Source: Robertmurraya sp047302285 (GTDB lineage Bacteria; Bacillota; Bacilli; Bacillales; Cytobacillaceae). From it: 64,000 bases of DNA. The notes below the pieces were generated by a model that was not told the DNA's origin, made no database searches, and saw only the letters and a list, made by a program, of their open reading frames with translations. Within the stretch, counting starts at the first letter, position 1, and each line of letters opens with the position of its first letter. A program made the translations under genes and the position numbers. This document shows, one piece after another, positions 25,890 through 35,537 of the stretch. The stretch spans positions 4,756,066-4,820,065 of the forward strand of contig NZ_CP154845.1 of assembly GCF_047302285.1 (NCBI RefSeq), given 5' to 3'.

Positions 25890-26312
25890 TTATTTCTTTG
25901 CTGCTTTAGGTTTCTTTGTACCGTATTTAGAACGACCTTGCATACGGTTGTTAACTCCAGCTGTATCTAATGCTCCACGAACGATGTGGTAACGTACCCC
26001 TGGTAAATCCTTTACACGTCCGCCGCGGATTAATACTACGCTGTGCTCTTGTAGGTTGTGTCCGATACCCGGAATGTATGCAGTTACCTCGATGCCGTTA
26101 GTTAAACGTACACGAGCATATTTACGTAACGCTGAGTTCGGTTTCTTCGGAGTCATTGTACCTACACGAGTACAAACACCGCGTTTTTGTGGAGATGATA
26201 AATCAGTTTGTGCTTTTTTGAAGCTGTTATAACCTTTGTTAAGCGCTGGTGATTTTGACTTTTCCTCTTTTGACTTACGAGGCTTGCGCACCAATTGGTT
26301 AATAGTTGGCAT
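25890..26312 (-). CDS. rpsL: 30S ribosomal protein S12 (uS12)
   Basis: S12 sits at the decoding centre and tunes accuracy. The 140-residue protein starts MPTINQLVRKPRKSKEEK. It carries TPKKPNSALRKYARVRL, whose Lys is the streptomycin-resistance position K43 in E. coli (here lysine, the sensitive form), and RGGRVKDLPGVRYHIVRG, with Lys at the K88 equivalent. It ends KKPKAAKK. It is downstream of the L7Ae-like gene in the str operon. Confidence 0.98.
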   Translation of the reverse strand: MPTINQLVRKPRKSKEEKSKSPALNKGYNSFKKAQTDLSSPQKRGVCTRVGTMTPKKPNSALRKYARVRLTNGIEVTAYIPGIGHNLQEHSVVLIRGGRVKDLPGVRYHIVRGALDTAGVNNRMQGRSKYGTKKPKAAKK

Positions 26313-26414
26313 TTATGTTTCCTCCCTTCACTTTTTCATTTAAGCCCACACATCCAGGTGGTTCATTTTGAAGCAAAAAACAAAGTCCTTGCAGATGTAC
26401 TACAAAAACAGTTT

Positions 26415-26663
26415 TTAATGGATTATCGCAACGGTAGATGCAGCAACTTCAATGCCGCAAGCTTTCCCTAGTGATTTCATAGAATCAGCGTAGATTACCG
26501 GGGTGTTTGTTTCTTTAGCTGTACTAACAACCGTTGCTGTCACATGTGGATCAGCATCTGTCGCTACTAGTACTTCTTTTACGTTTCCGTTCCTCAGCGC
26601 TTTTACCGTCTGCTTTGTTCCTACTATGAAATTTTCTGCCTGCAATACTTTTTCATAAGACAT
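26415..26663 (-). CDS. rplGB: L7Ae-family ribosome-associated protein (YbxF type)
   Basis: The 82-residue protein is an L7Ae/L30e/S12e/Gadd45-type RNA-binding domain that recognises kink-turns in relatives. Characteristic sequences are FIVGTKQTVKALRNGNVKEVLVATDADP, with the GTKQT substrate-binding loop, and AKETNTPVIYADSMKSLGKACG. It heads the str operon with its own promoter, as ybxF/rplGB does in B. subtilis. B. subtilis YbxF binds kink-turns and associates with ribosomes; the role here is inferred from that. Confidence 0.92.
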   Translation of the reverse strand: MSYEKVLQAENFIVGTKQTVKALRNGNVKEVLVATDADPHVTATVVSTAKETNTPVIYADSMKSLGKACGIEVAASTVAIIH

Positions 26664-26707
26664 AGATCATATCCTCCAAAGTAACAGGTAATAGGAGCAC
26701 CTTTGCT

Positions 26708-26736
26708 ATATTAGCACCTTATAAAACCAATGTCAA
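26708..26736 (-). promoter_or_regulatory. SigA-type promoter of the str operon
   Basis: TTGACA (26731-26736) and TAATAT (26708-26713) on the minus strand with a 17-base spacer, about 45 bases ahead of the L7Ae-like gene and after the rpoC terminator. Confidence 0.8.
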
Positions 26737-26791
26737 TAAAAGTTGATATTTTTTTATCATATTCTTACAAACCAAGAGTCGATCTTTTTAG

Positions 26792-26829
26792 ATAAATAAT
26801 ACGGTACCCGCCATTTGGCAAGTACCGCA
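26792..26829 (-). terminator. Rho-independent terminator after rpoC
   Basis: Minus-strand stem GCGGTACTTGCC / GGCGGGTACCGT (with a mismatch and G-U pairs) around an AAAT loop, followed by ATTATTTAT. It sits 15 bases past the rpoC stop. Its core shares CCCGCCATTTGGC with the terminator at 6055-6090. Confidence 0.75.
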
Positions 26830-26843
26830 TTTATTTTTAACGA

Positions 26844-29800
26844 TTACTCAACCGTTACAACATCATCTGATTCTTCGATTGCTGCAACTGGTTCTGCTTT
26901 GCGGTAACGTTGCATTCCTGTACCTGCTGGAACAAGCTTACCAATAATGACATTTTCTTTCAGGCCGAGCAACTCGTCACGTTTTCCTTTGATCGCTGCA
27001 TCTGTAAGAACACGAGTTGTTTCTTGGAATGATGCGGCAGATAAGAAGGAATCTGTTTCAAGTGATGCTTTTGTAATTCCAAGCAATACTGGACGACCAG
27101 TTGCTGGTAATTTTCCTTCAAGTAGGGCTTTTTCGTTTGCATCTGTAAATTGATGAATGTCGAGTAGTGAACCTGGTAACACTTCAGTTTCTCCAGCATC
27201 GACGACACGGATCTTACGAAGCATTTGGCGGACCATTACTTCTACGTGCTTATCGCCAATTTCAACCCCTTGCATACGATAAACCTTTTGTACTTCTTTT
27301 AGTAAGTATTCTTGAACAGCTGCTACGTTTTTCACCTTGATTAGTTCTTTAGGATCAATAGAACCTTCTGTCAATTCCTGACCTCTTAACACATGGTCAT
27401 CGATTGCTACTTTAAGGCGCGCTGTATATGGCGCCGTATAAGTACGAGACTCGAGTTCTCCTTGGACAATGATTTCATGCTGACGGTCACGTCCTTCGTT
27501 AATACCAACGACAACTCCATCAAGTTCAGAAATAACCGCTTGCCCTTTTGGATTACGTGCTTCGAAAATTTCCTGGATACGAGGTAAACCTTGTGTAATA
27601 TCGTCTCCGGCAACTCCACCTGTATGGAATGTACGCATCGTTAACTGTGTACCTGGCTCACCAATGGATTGGGCAGCGATAATACCAACTGCTTCACCCA
27701 CTTCAACTTCTTGACCCGTTGCAAGGTTACGACCATAACATTTTTTACATACGCCGTGGCGAGTATTACATGTGAATGCAGAACGAATCCACACTTCTTC
27801 AATACCCAATTCCGTAATTTCAACAGCTAAATCCTCAGTGATTAAATCATTTTCCGCTACAATGACTTCCTTCGTTTCTGGATGTTTGATTGCTCTTCTT
27901 GCATATCGACCAATTAAACGCTCATCTAAAGCTTCAATAATTTCTGTTCCATCACGTAGAGCAGAAACCAACAACCCTCTATCTGTACCACAATCATCAT
28001 CACGAACGATAACATCTTGCGCTACATCAACGAGACGACGAGTTAAGTAACCAGAGTCAGCTGTCTTAAGCGCCGTATCTGCAAGTCCTTTACGAGCACC
28101 GTGAGTAGAGATGAAGTACTCTAATACGGTTAACCCTTCACGGAAACTGGAGATAATCGGTAACTCAATAATACGACCAGCCGGGTTCGCCATCAATCCA
28201 CGCATACCAGCAAGCTGGGTGAAGTTTGATGCGTTACCACGAGCACCTGAGTCACTCATCATAAAGATTGGGTTCGTTTTCTCTAATGATTTCATTAGTT
28301 TTGCTTGAATAACATCTTTCGCTGCACTCCAGATAGAAATAACACGGTCATAACGCTCTTCTTCAGTGATTAAACCACGTCTGAATTGCTTCATCACATT
28401 ATCTACTTTTCCTTGTGCCTCTTCGATGATTTCTTGCTTTTCTTTTAATACAACAATATCTGCTACCCCAACCGTAATACCGGCTTTCGTAGAGTATTTG
28501 AAACCAAGATTCTTCATGCGGTCAAGCATTTTAGATGTCTCAGTGATTTTAAATCTCTTAAATACTTCAGCAATGATATTCCCAAGAATTTTCTTCTTGA
28601 ATGGGTCTACCAACGGTAAGCTCTTAATAATTTCTTTTACATCTGCACCCTTTTCTACAAAGTATTTCTTCGGAGTTTCTTCCTCTAAATTACTCTTTGT
28701 AGGTTCATTAATGTAAGGGAATGATTCAGGTAAAATTTCATTAAAAACTAGCTTCCCAACTGTTGTAATAAGAAGCATTTGGTTCTGTTCTTCGGTAAAT
28801 GTTTCATTATTTAAGGATCCTGCATGAACAGCTACACGAGTATGTAGATGAACATAACCGTTTTGGTAAGCAATTATTGCTTCATTTGTATCCTTAAAGA
28901 CCATTCCTTCACCAACTGCATGTTCACGTTCTAACGTGAGGTAGTAGTTACCAAGCACCATATCCTGAGATGGTGTAACAACTGGCTTTCCATCCTTAGG
29001 GTTTAGAATGTTTTGAGCGGCAAGCATTAATAGTCTCGCTTCAGCTTGTGCTTCTGCAGATAACGGAACGTGTACGGCCATTTGGTCACCGTCAAAGTCC
29101 GCATTGTATGCTGTACATACAAGTGGATGAAGGCGGATCGCACGACCTTCTACAAGTGTAGGTTCGAACGCTTGGATACCTAGTCTGTGTAGAGTAGGGG
29201 CACGGTTCAAGAGAACTGGATGCTCCTTAATAACGTCTTCAAGCACATCCCAAATTTCTGGAGATAAGCGCTCGATTTTACGTTTTGCTGATTTAATATT
29301 ATGGGCTAATCCTTTTTCAACAAGCTCCTTCATAACGAAAGGCTTGAATAATTCGATTGCCATTTCCTTCGGTAAACCACATTGGTACATCTTCAAGTTT
29401 GGTCCAACTACGATAACGGAACGACCTGAATAGTCAACACGCTTACCAAGAAGGTTTTGACGGAAACGTCCTTGCTTCCCTTTTAACATATGAGAAAGAG
29501 ATTTTAATGGACGGTTACCTGGTCCAGTAACTGGACGACCACGACGGCCATTATCAATTAGAGCATCCACAGCTTCTTGAAGCATACGCTTTTCATTTTG
29601 AACAATGATGCTTGGTGCTCCTAAATCTAACAGACGCTTTAGACGATTATTACGGTTAATCACTCGACGATATAGGTCATTTAGATCGGATGTCGCAAAA
29701 CGTCCTCCATCTAATTGAACCATTGGACGAAGTTCCGGTGGGATAACTGGTAGCACATCTAGAATCATCCAAGATGGCTCATTTCCTGAATTACGGAATG

Positions 29801-30443
29801 CTTCTAATACTTCAAGTCTTTTGATTGCTCTAGTACGACGTTGTCCTTGAGCTGTTTTTAATTCCTCTTTTAAAAAGTCTACTTCTTTATCTAGGTCAAT
29901 GTCAGTAAGAAGCCTTTTGATGGATTCTGCACCCATAGACGCTTGGAACTTATTACCGTACTTATCACGATATGCACGATATTCCTTTTCAGATAAAAGT
30001 TGTTTCTTTTCAAGAGGAGTGTCGCCAGGTTCAGTAACAACGTAAGAAGCAAAATAAATGACTTCTTCTAAAGCACGTGGAGACATGTCTAAAATTAATC
30101 CCATTCTGCTTGGGATTCCTTTGAAATACCAAATATGTGATACAGGAGCAGCTAGCTCAATATGTCCCATACGTTCACGACGAACTTTAGCTCTTGTTAC
30201 TTCTACACCACAGCGGTCACAAACTACGCCCTTATATCGGACACGCTTGTATTTTCCACAATGACATTCCCAGTCCTTTTGTGGTCCGAAAATACGCTCA
30301 CAGAAAAGACCATCTTTTTCTGGCTTTAATGTACGATAGTTGATTGTTTCTGGTTTTTTCACTTCACCAAAAGACCAAGAGCGAATTTTGTCGGGTGAAG
30401 CAAGACCGATCTTCATATACTCAAAATTATTGACATCCAGCAA
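26844..30443 (-). CDS. rpoC: RNA polymerase beta' subunit
   Basis: The catalytic clamp subunit of RNA polymerase, 1199 residues as in Bacillus. It has the zinc-binding motif CHCGKYKRVRYKGVVCDRCG near residue 60, the active-site NADFDGDQMAVH near 450 whose three Asp residues hold Mg2+, bridge-helix/trigger-loop segments such as RTFHTGGVAGDDITQGLPRI, and a second zinc site CNTRHGVCKKCYG. The tail is acidic. It lies 132 bases after rpoB, with a strong hairpin between them. Confidence 0.98.
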   Translation of the reverse strand: MLDVNNFEYMKIGLASPDKIRSWSFGEVKKPETINYRTLKPEKDGLFCERIFGPQKDWECHCGKYKRVRYKGVVCDRCGVEVTRAKVRRERMGHIELAAPVSHIWYFKGIPSRMGLILDMSPRALEEVIYFASYVVTEPGDTPLEKKQLLSEKEYRAYRDKYGNKFQASMGAESIKRLLTDIDLDKEVDFLKEELKTAQGQRRTRAIKRLEVLEAFRNSGNEPSWMILDVLPVIPPELRPMVQLDGGRFATSDLNDLYRRVINRNNRLKRLLDLGAPSIIVQNEKRMLQEAVDALIDNGRRGRPVTGPGNRPLKSLSHMLKGKQGRFRQNLLGKRVDYSGRSVIVVGPNLKMYQCGLPKEMAIELFKPFVMKELVEKGLAHNIKSAKRKIERLSPEIWDVLEDVIKEHPVLLNRAPTLHRLGIQAFEPTLVEGRAIRLHPLVCTAYNADFDGDQMAVHVPLSAEAQAEARLLMLAAQNILNPKDGKPVVTPSQDMVLGNYYLTLEREHAVGEGMVFKDTNEAIIAYQNGYVHLHTRVAVHAGSLNNETFTEEQNQMLLITTVGKLVFNEILPESFPYINEPTKSNLEEETPKKYFVEKGADVKEIIKSLPLVDPFKKKILGNIIAEVFKRFKITETSKMLDRMKNLGFKYSTKAGITVGVADIVVLKEKQEIIEEAQGKVDNVMKQFRRGLITEEERYDRVISIWSAAKDVIQAKLMKSLEKTNPIFMMSDSGARGNASNFTQLAGMRGLMANPAGRIIELPIISSFREGLTVLEYFISTHGARKGLADTALKTADSGYLTRRLVDVAQDVIVRDDDCGTDRGLLVSALRDGTEIIEALDERLIGRYARRAIKHPETKEVIVAENDLITEDLAVEITELGIEEVWIRSAFTCNTRHGVCKKCYGRNLATGQEVEVGEAVGIIAAQSIGEPGTQLTMRTFHTGGVAGDDITQGLPRIQEIFEARNPKGQAVISELDGVVVGINEGRDRQHEIIVQGELESRTYTAPYTARLKVAIDDHVLRGQELTEGSIDPKELIKVKNVAAVQEYLLKEVQKVYRMQGVEIGDKHVEVMVRQMLRKIRVVDAGETEVLPGSLLDIHQFTDANEKALLEGKLPATGRPVLLGITKASLETDSFLSAASFQETTRVLTDAAIKGKRDELLGLKENVIIGKLVPAGTGMQRYRKAEPVAAIEESDDVVTVE

Positions 30444-30505
30444 GGGGCCTACCTCCCTTTTGATCTACAGGTTTTACCCTTTTTGCTAATCTATGATTAC
30501 AAATT

Positions 30506-30547
30506 CCGTAACTCTTCCTTTAGCAAGTAGCTAAGAAAGAGTTACGG
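30506..30547 (-). other. Strong hairpin in the rpoB-rpoC gap
   Basis: Minus strand reads CCGTAACTCTTTCTTAGC, a five-base loop, then GCTAAAGGAAGAGTTACGG: about 18 paired bases with one mismatch. No T-run follows, so it is not an ordinary terminator. It lies between two genes that need equal output. Role unknown; processing or partial pausing is possible. Confidence 0.75.
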
Positions 30548-30575
30548 ATGCATTTCTTAAACTCGTACAGTTACG

Positions 30576-33500
30576 TTATTCTTGGATTCCGACTTTTTCG
30601 GATTCTGTTTCTTCATTGACAGGGGCGACGGTTAATGCTTCGGCTTGCTGTTCCTCATCATCCTCTAAATCACGCATTTCGATTTCCTTTTCATCACCAG
30701 AAAGGATTTTAACATCCATACCTAAGCTTTGAAGTTCTTTCATCAATACGCGGAATGATTCAGGGACACCTGGTTCAGGAACATTTTCACCTTTGACGAT
30801 CGCTTCGTATGTTTTCACACGGCCGACTACGTCATCGGATTTTACTGTTAAGATTTCTTGTAGGGTATACGCAGCACCATAGGCTTCTAACGCCCAAACT
30901 TCCATTTCCCCAAATCTTTGCCCACCGAACTGAGCTTTACCACCAAGTGGCTGCTGAGTAACAAGTGAGTAAGGACCTGTTGAACGAGCATGAAGCTTAT
31001 CATCAACCATGTGCGCAAGCTTAATCATGTACATGACCCCAACAGAAACACGATTATCGAACGGCTCTCCAGAGCGACCATCGTAAAGGACCGTTTTTGC
31101 ATCGCGATCCATGCCTGCTTCTTCAATCGTTGACCACACGTCTTCTTCACGCGCACCATCGAATACTGGTGAAGCAACATGAATGCCTAGTTGTCTTGCG
31201 GCCATTCCTAAATGAAGCTCTAACACCTGACCGATGTTCATACGAGAAGGAACCCCTAATGGGTTTAACATGATATCAACTGGCGTACCATCTGGTAAAT
31301 ACGGCATATCCTCTTCTGGTAAAATGCGAGAGATAACCCCTTTGTTACCGTGACGTCCAGCCATTTTATCGCCTTCATGGATTTTACGTTTTTGAACGAT
31401 ATAAACACGAACTAACTGGTTAACACCAGGAGGTAGTTCATCGCCATCTTCACGATTAAAGACTTTTACATCGTGAACAATACCGCCACCACCGTGTGGT
31501 ACACGAAGTGATGTATCACGTACTTCACGAGCTTTCTCACCGAAGATCGCATGTAATAAACGTTCTTCTGCAGTAAGCTCTGTTACTCCTTTAGGTGTTA
31601 CTTTACCGACTAGTAAATCCCCGTCTTTCACTTCCGCACCGATGCGAATAATTCCGCGCTCATCAAGATTTCTTAGCGCATCTTCCCCAACGTTTGGAAT
31701 ATCACGAGTGATTTCTTCCGGTCCTAATTTTGTATCACGAGACTCTGACTCATACTCTTCAATATGAATCGAAGTATAAACATCATCTTTGACTAAACGC
31801 TCACTCATGATGATGGCATCCTCGTAGTTATAACCATCCCATGTCATGAACGCGACAAGAACATTTCGTCCAAGAGCAAGTTCTCCAAGCTCCATAGAAG
31901 GACCATCTGCAAGGATTTCTCCTTTTGTTACACGATTCCCAACAGCAACGATTGGGCGTTGATTGTAACAAGTTCCTTGGTTAGAACGGACAAATTTTAA
32001 CATCCGATATTTATCAAGATTACCCTTCACTTCTTGGCCATCTACTACACTAACGCGACGAACCCACACTTCACGCGCTTCAACATGTTCAACAATTCCT
32101 TCATGCTTACAGATAACAGCAGCACCTGAATCCTTACCGGAAACATACTCCATACCCGTACCTACACGAGGAGCCTCTGGTTGCATTAGAGGAACTGCTT
32201 GTCGTTGCATGTTCGCACCCATCAAGGCACGGTTCGAGTCATCGTTTTCTAAGAACGGGATACACGCTGTTGCAGCAGATACGACCTGCTTAGGAGATAC
32301 GTCCATATAATCGATACGTTCTCTCTTTGTAACCGTGTTTTCACCGCGGAAACGAGAGATAATATCTTCATCTAAGAAGGAACCATCATCACCTAAGCGT
32401 GCATTCGCTTGGGCTACAACATAGTTATCCTCTTCATCAGCAGTTAAGTAATCAATTTGATTCGTTACTTTTCCTGTTTCAGGATCAACACGACGATATG
32501 GAGTCTCAATGAAACCAAAACGGTTGACCTTCGCATAGGAAGATAAAGAGTTGATCAAGCCGATATTAGGTCCTTCAGGCGTTTCAATCGGACACATACG
32601 ACCATAGTGGGAATAGTGTACGTCACGCACTTCCATCCCTGCGCGTTCACGAGTAAGACCACCTGGTCCTAAAGCAGAAAGACGACGCTTATGCGTAAGT
32701 TCTGCTAATGGATTCGTTTGATCCATGAACTGGGATAACTGAGAGCTTCCAAAGAATTCTTTAATAGAAGCGATCACAGGACGAATGTTGATCAGTTGCT
32801 GTGGAGTAATCGTATTCGTATCTTGAATAGACATTCTCTCACGAACAACACGTTCCATACGAGATAACCCGATACGGAATTGATTTTGTAAAAGCTCTCC
32901 AACTGAACGAAGACGACGATTACCTAAATGATCGATATCATCTGTATTTCCTACTCCGTAGAGCAAGTTAAAGAAATAACTAATAGAAGCAATGATATCT
33001 GCTGGAGAAATATTCTTCACAGCCTCTTCTACATAGGCATTTCCGATGACATTGATAATTTTATCTCCGTCTTCATTTGGAGCATAGATTTTAATAGATT
33101 GTAGTAAAACATCGTTCTCCACGACACCACCAACAGGGCTGATCGTTTTGAAACCAATATTTTTCTCTAAATAAGGGATAATACGATCTAATGTACGACG
33201 ATCAAGTAGTACTCCCTTTTCAGCGATAATTTCACCTGTTTCAGGATCCACAAGCGTTTCTGCTAGACGCTGATTAAACAAGCGATTTTTTATATGAAGC
33301 TTCTTATTGATTTTATAACGACCTACATTCGCTAAATCATAGCGCTTCGGATCGAAAAATCTAGAAACCAATAAACTTTTCGCGTTTTCTACAGTTGGTG
33401 GTTCACCCGGGCGTAGGCGTTCATAAATTTCCAGTAACGCTTTATCCGTACCTTCTGTGTTGTCTTTTTCGAGAGTGTTACGAAGATATTCATTCTCTCC

Positions 33501-34142
33501 AATTAAATCTAAAATTTCCTGTTCAGAGCCAAATCCAAGAGAACGCAAAAGAACCGTAACAGGCAATTTCCTCGTACGATCAATCCTTACGTAAACTACA
33601 TCTTTGGCATCAGTTTCATACTCTAACCAAGCACCACGGTTCGGAATTACAGTAGCACCGAAACCTCTTTTACCATTTTTATCTACTTTCCCGCTATAGT
33701 ACACACTTGGAGAGCGTACTAATTGCGAAACGATAACACGTTCCGCCCCGTTAATCACAAAGGTTCCAGTTTCTGTCATTAATGGAAAGTCTCCCATAAA
33801 GACATCCTGATCCTTAACCTCGCCCGTCTCTTTATTGACAAGACGAACCTTCACACGCAATGGCGCTGAATATGTAACATCTCGTTCTTTCGATTCCTCA
33901 ACGGAATATTTCGGTTCGCCAAGACTGTAATCAATAAACTCCAGAGACAGATTACCAGTGAAGTCCTCAATCGGTGAAATATCTTGGAACATTTCACGCA
34001 ATCCTTCATCCAAAAACCATTGATAAGAAGCAGTTTGGATTTCGATTAGATTCGGTAATTCTAAAACTTCACTGATTCGTGCGTAACTTCTCCGCTTACG
34101 GTGTCGTCCATACTGAACTAGTTGACCTGTCAACTGATTCAC
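30576..34142 (-). CDS. rpoB: RNA polymerase beta subunit
   Basis: The 1188-residue beta subunit forms the other half of the polymerase active cleft. The rifampicin-binding cluster near residues 455-490 reads GSSQLSQFMDQTNPLAELTH followed by KRRLSALGPGG. It is wild type at the His and Ser positions commonly altered in resistance. The region KRKIHEGDKMAGRHGNKGV contacts the nucleotide. The C terminus is acidic and ends EKVGIQE. It is the first gene of rpoBC, with a promoter region of about 270 bases. Confidence 0.98.
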   Translation of the reverse strand: MNQLTGQLVQYGRHRKRRSYARISEVLELPNLIEIQTASYQWFLDEGLREMFQDISPIEDFTGNLSLEFIDYSLGEPKYSVEESKERDVTYSAPLRVKVRLVNKETGEVKDQDVFMGDFPLMTETGTFVINGAERVIVSQLVRSPSVYYSGKVDKNGKRGFGATVIPNRGAWLEYETDAKDVVYVRIDRTRKLPVTVLLRSLGFGSEQEILDLIGENEYLRNTLEKDNTEGTDKALLEIYERLRPGEPPTVENAKSLLVSRFFDPKRYDLANVGRYKINKKLHIKNRLFNQRLAETLVDPETGEIIAEKGVLLDRRTLDRIIPYLEKNIGFKTISPVGGVVENDVLLQSIKIYAPNEDGDKIINVIGNAYVEEAVKNISPADIIASISYFFNLLYGVGNTDDIDHLGNRRLRSVGELLQNQFRIGLSRMERVVRERMSIQDTNTITPQQLINIRPVIASIKEFFGSSQLSQFMDQTNPLAELTHKRRLSALGPGGLTRERAGMEVRDVHYSHYGRMCPIETPEGPNIGLINSLSSYAKVNRFGFIETPYRRVDPETGKVTNQIDYLTADEEDNYVVAQANARLGDDGSFLDEDIISRFRGENTVTKRERIDYMDVSPKQVVSAATACIPFLENDDSNRALMGANMQRQAVPLMQPEAPRVGTGMEYVSGKDSGAAVICKHEGIVEHVEAREVWVRRVSVVDGQEVKGNLDKYRMLKFVRSNQGTCYNQRPIVAVGNRVTKGEILADGPSMELGELALGRNVLVAFMTWDGYNYEDAIIMSERLVKDDVYTSIHIEEYESESRDTKLGPEEITRDIPNVGEDALRNLDERGIIRIGAEVKDGDLLVGKVTPKGVTELTAEERLLHAIFGEKAREVRDTSLRVPHGGGGIVHDVKVFNREDGDELPPGVNQLVRVYIVQKRKIHEGDKMAGRHGNKGVISRILPEEDMPYLPDGTPVDIMLNPLGVPSRMNIGQVLELHLGMAARQLGIHVASPVFDGAREEDVWSTIEEAGMDRDAKTVLYDGRSGEPFDNRVSVGVMYMIKLAHMVDDKLHARSTGPYSLVTQQPLGGKAQFGGQRFGEMEVWALEAYGAAYTLQEILTVKSDDVVGRVKTYEAIVKGENVPEPGVPESFRVLMKELQSLGMDVKILSGDEKEIEMRDLEDDEEQQAEALTVAPVNEETESEKVGIQE

Positions 34143-34356
34143 CCCTCAAATCAAGCGTTATAGTGCATCTATTGCCGTCTTATAAGATCAAGGAGACGCC
34201 TTGACTGGCTAAAACAATCCAAGAGGCCTCATCTTGTAAGACAAAAAGAAAAAGGGTTTTATTTTCTCAAAAACCACATTTTTCACATTGCGAACTATTA
34301 TTTTGTTAGTTTTTCCTTACTAAACCAACTTTATACAAAAATCGTTGAAATTAGTA

Positions 34357-34365
34357 ATTATACCA
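34357..34365 (-). promoter_or_regulatory. Possible second rpoB promoter (extended -10)
   Basis: Minus strand reads TGGTATAAT, a TGn-extended perfect -10 hexamer (TATAAT at 34357-34362), about 25 bases downstream of the main rpoB promoter. No clear -35. Confidence 0.5.
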
Positions 34366-34384
34366 GTTTATATTATGTTGGCAT

Positions 34385-34414
34385 TGTATAATGTTAACAT
34401 AGCGAAAATGTCAA
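34385..34414 (-). promoter_or_regulatory. SigA-type promoter of rpoB-rpoC
   Basis: TTGACA (34409-34414) and TATACA (34385-34390) on the minus strand with an 18-base spacer. The -35 overlaps the stop codon of the upstream methyltransferase gene. The leader to rpoB is about 240 bases and contains several A/T runs but no clear terminator. Confidence 0.75.
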
Positions 34415-35016
34415 GTCAAATATTTTTTTGCACGCAAAATAAAATATCCTTTTTTCTTTTCAACCGTCTCTACATCGCCAAAAACCGCACTTATTTTTTC
34501 AATCGCCGAAGGAGCTCCTTGCTTTTTTTGAATGACCACCCAAAGCTCTCCTCCTTCCTTCAAATAAGAAAAGCTTTGTTCAAAAATTTCATGTACCACT
34601 TTCTTACCTGCTCGAATCGGAGGATTCGTCAAAATTGCCACAAACTCTTTATGTTCAACATTCATAAGGCGATCACTCTCATAGATCGACACATTCGACA
34701 CGCCGTTTAAAGCGGCATTCTCCTTTGCGAGTAACAAGGCTCGTTCATTAACATCAACCATGTGTATATATCGCCCCGTATCCTTGGCCAAAGATAAACC
34801 GATCGGTCCGTATCCACACCCAACATCCAACAAATCACCTTCGATTTCAGGCAACTGGAAAGACTCCACTAATAGCCTTGAACCAAAATCTACTTCACCC
34901 TTTGAAAAAACACCGTTGTCTGTTTTAAATTTCAGATCATGATTTCTTAAAGTGAAGTTCCAATATTTCGGATTACTCTCGACCTTCTGTTCGCGGGAAT
35001 AATAATGTTCAGACAT
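34411..35016 (-). CDS. ybxB: Class I SAM-dependent methyltransferase, RsmC-like (YbxB)
   Basis: The 201-residue protein has the SAM-binding DVGCGYGPIG (64-73) and the NPPIRAGK motif (131-138), a N-P-P-I/F-type catalytic loop of base-amino methyltransferases. It resembles the C-terminal catalytic half of RsmC, which makes m2G in 16S rRNA, but lacks the N-terminal half. Start MSEHYYS is chosen for its AGAGGTG site eight bases upstream. It lies between rplL and rpoB exactly as ybxB in B. subtilis. Its true substrate is not established from sequence. Confidence 0.9.
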   Translation of the reverse strand: MSEHYYSREQKVESNPKYWNFTLRNHDLKFKTDNGVFSKGEVDFGSRLLVESFQLPEIEGDLLDVGCGYGPIGLSLAKDTGRYIHMVDVNERALLLAKENAALNGVSNVSIYESDRLMNVEHKEFVAILTNPPIRAGKKVVHEIFEQSFSYLKEGGELWVVIQKKQGAPSAIEKISAVFGDVETVEKKKGYFILRAKKYLT

Positions 35017-35063
35017 GATTTCACCTCTTTCTACATGCATTATAGAAAAATTCATTACGAAAC

Positions 35064-35095
35064 ACAAAAAAGCCCGCTATATTAGCGAGCTTTTT
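35064..35095 (-). terminator. Rho-independent terminator after rplL
   Basis: Minus-strand stem AGCTCGCTA / TAGCGGGCT with a short loop, followed by TTTTTT. It is 15 bases past the rplL stop and just ahead of ybxB. Confidence 0.85.
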
Positions 35096-35109
35096 ATTGA
35101 TGAAAGAAA

Positions 35110-35475
35110 TTACTTAACTTCTACGCCAGCTCCAACTTCTTCAAGCTTAGCTTTGATTTCTTCAGCTTCTTCTTTAGAAGCTCCTTCTTTAACTGCTTTT
35201 GGAGTGTTATCAACAAGTTCTTTTGCTTCTTTAAGTCCAAGACCTGTGATTTCACGAACAACCTTGATAACTTTGATTTTTTGATCTCCTGCAGAAGCAA
35301 GAACAACATCAAATTCAGTTTTTTCTTCAACAGCGCCACCAGCAGCAGCTCCACCCATAACAGCTACAGGAGCAGCAGCAGTTACGCCAAATTCTTCTTC
35401 AATAGCTTTTACTAGGTCATTTAATTCTAAAACAGTCATATTTTTAACTGCTTCAATGATTTGTTCTTTAGTCAT
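35110..35475 (-). CDS. rplL: 50S ribosomal protein L7/L12 (bL12)
   Basis: L12 dimers form the stalk that recruits translation GTPases. The 121-residue protein has the dimerizing N-terminal helices (1-30; MTKEQIIEAVKNMTVLELND), an Ala/Gly-rich hinge around 38-50, and the globular factor-binding domain with GLGLKEAKELVDNTPKAVKEG. It pairs with rplJ under the L10 leader. Length and composition are typical. Confidence 0.98.
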   Translation of the reverse strand: MTKEQIIEAVKNMTVLELNDLVKAIEEEFGVTAAAPVAVMGGAAAGGAVEEKTEFDVVLASAGDQKIKVIKVVREITGLGLKEAKELVDNTPKAVKEGASKEEAEEIKAKLEEVGAGVEVK

Positions 35476-35537
35476 GATATAATTTCCTCCTTGGAATGTT
35501 TTTCATTTATTTTTAAAAACCAATCAAAATTTCTAGC

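Noticed and set aside
30576..34142. Rifampicin-resistance changes in rpoB
   Set aside because: The cluster near residues 455-490 looks wild type by eye.
34345..34710. Plus-strand 121-codon frame opposite ybxB
   Set aside because: It overlaps a well-supported methyltransferase gene and the rpoB promoter; low-complexity residues typical of antisense frames.
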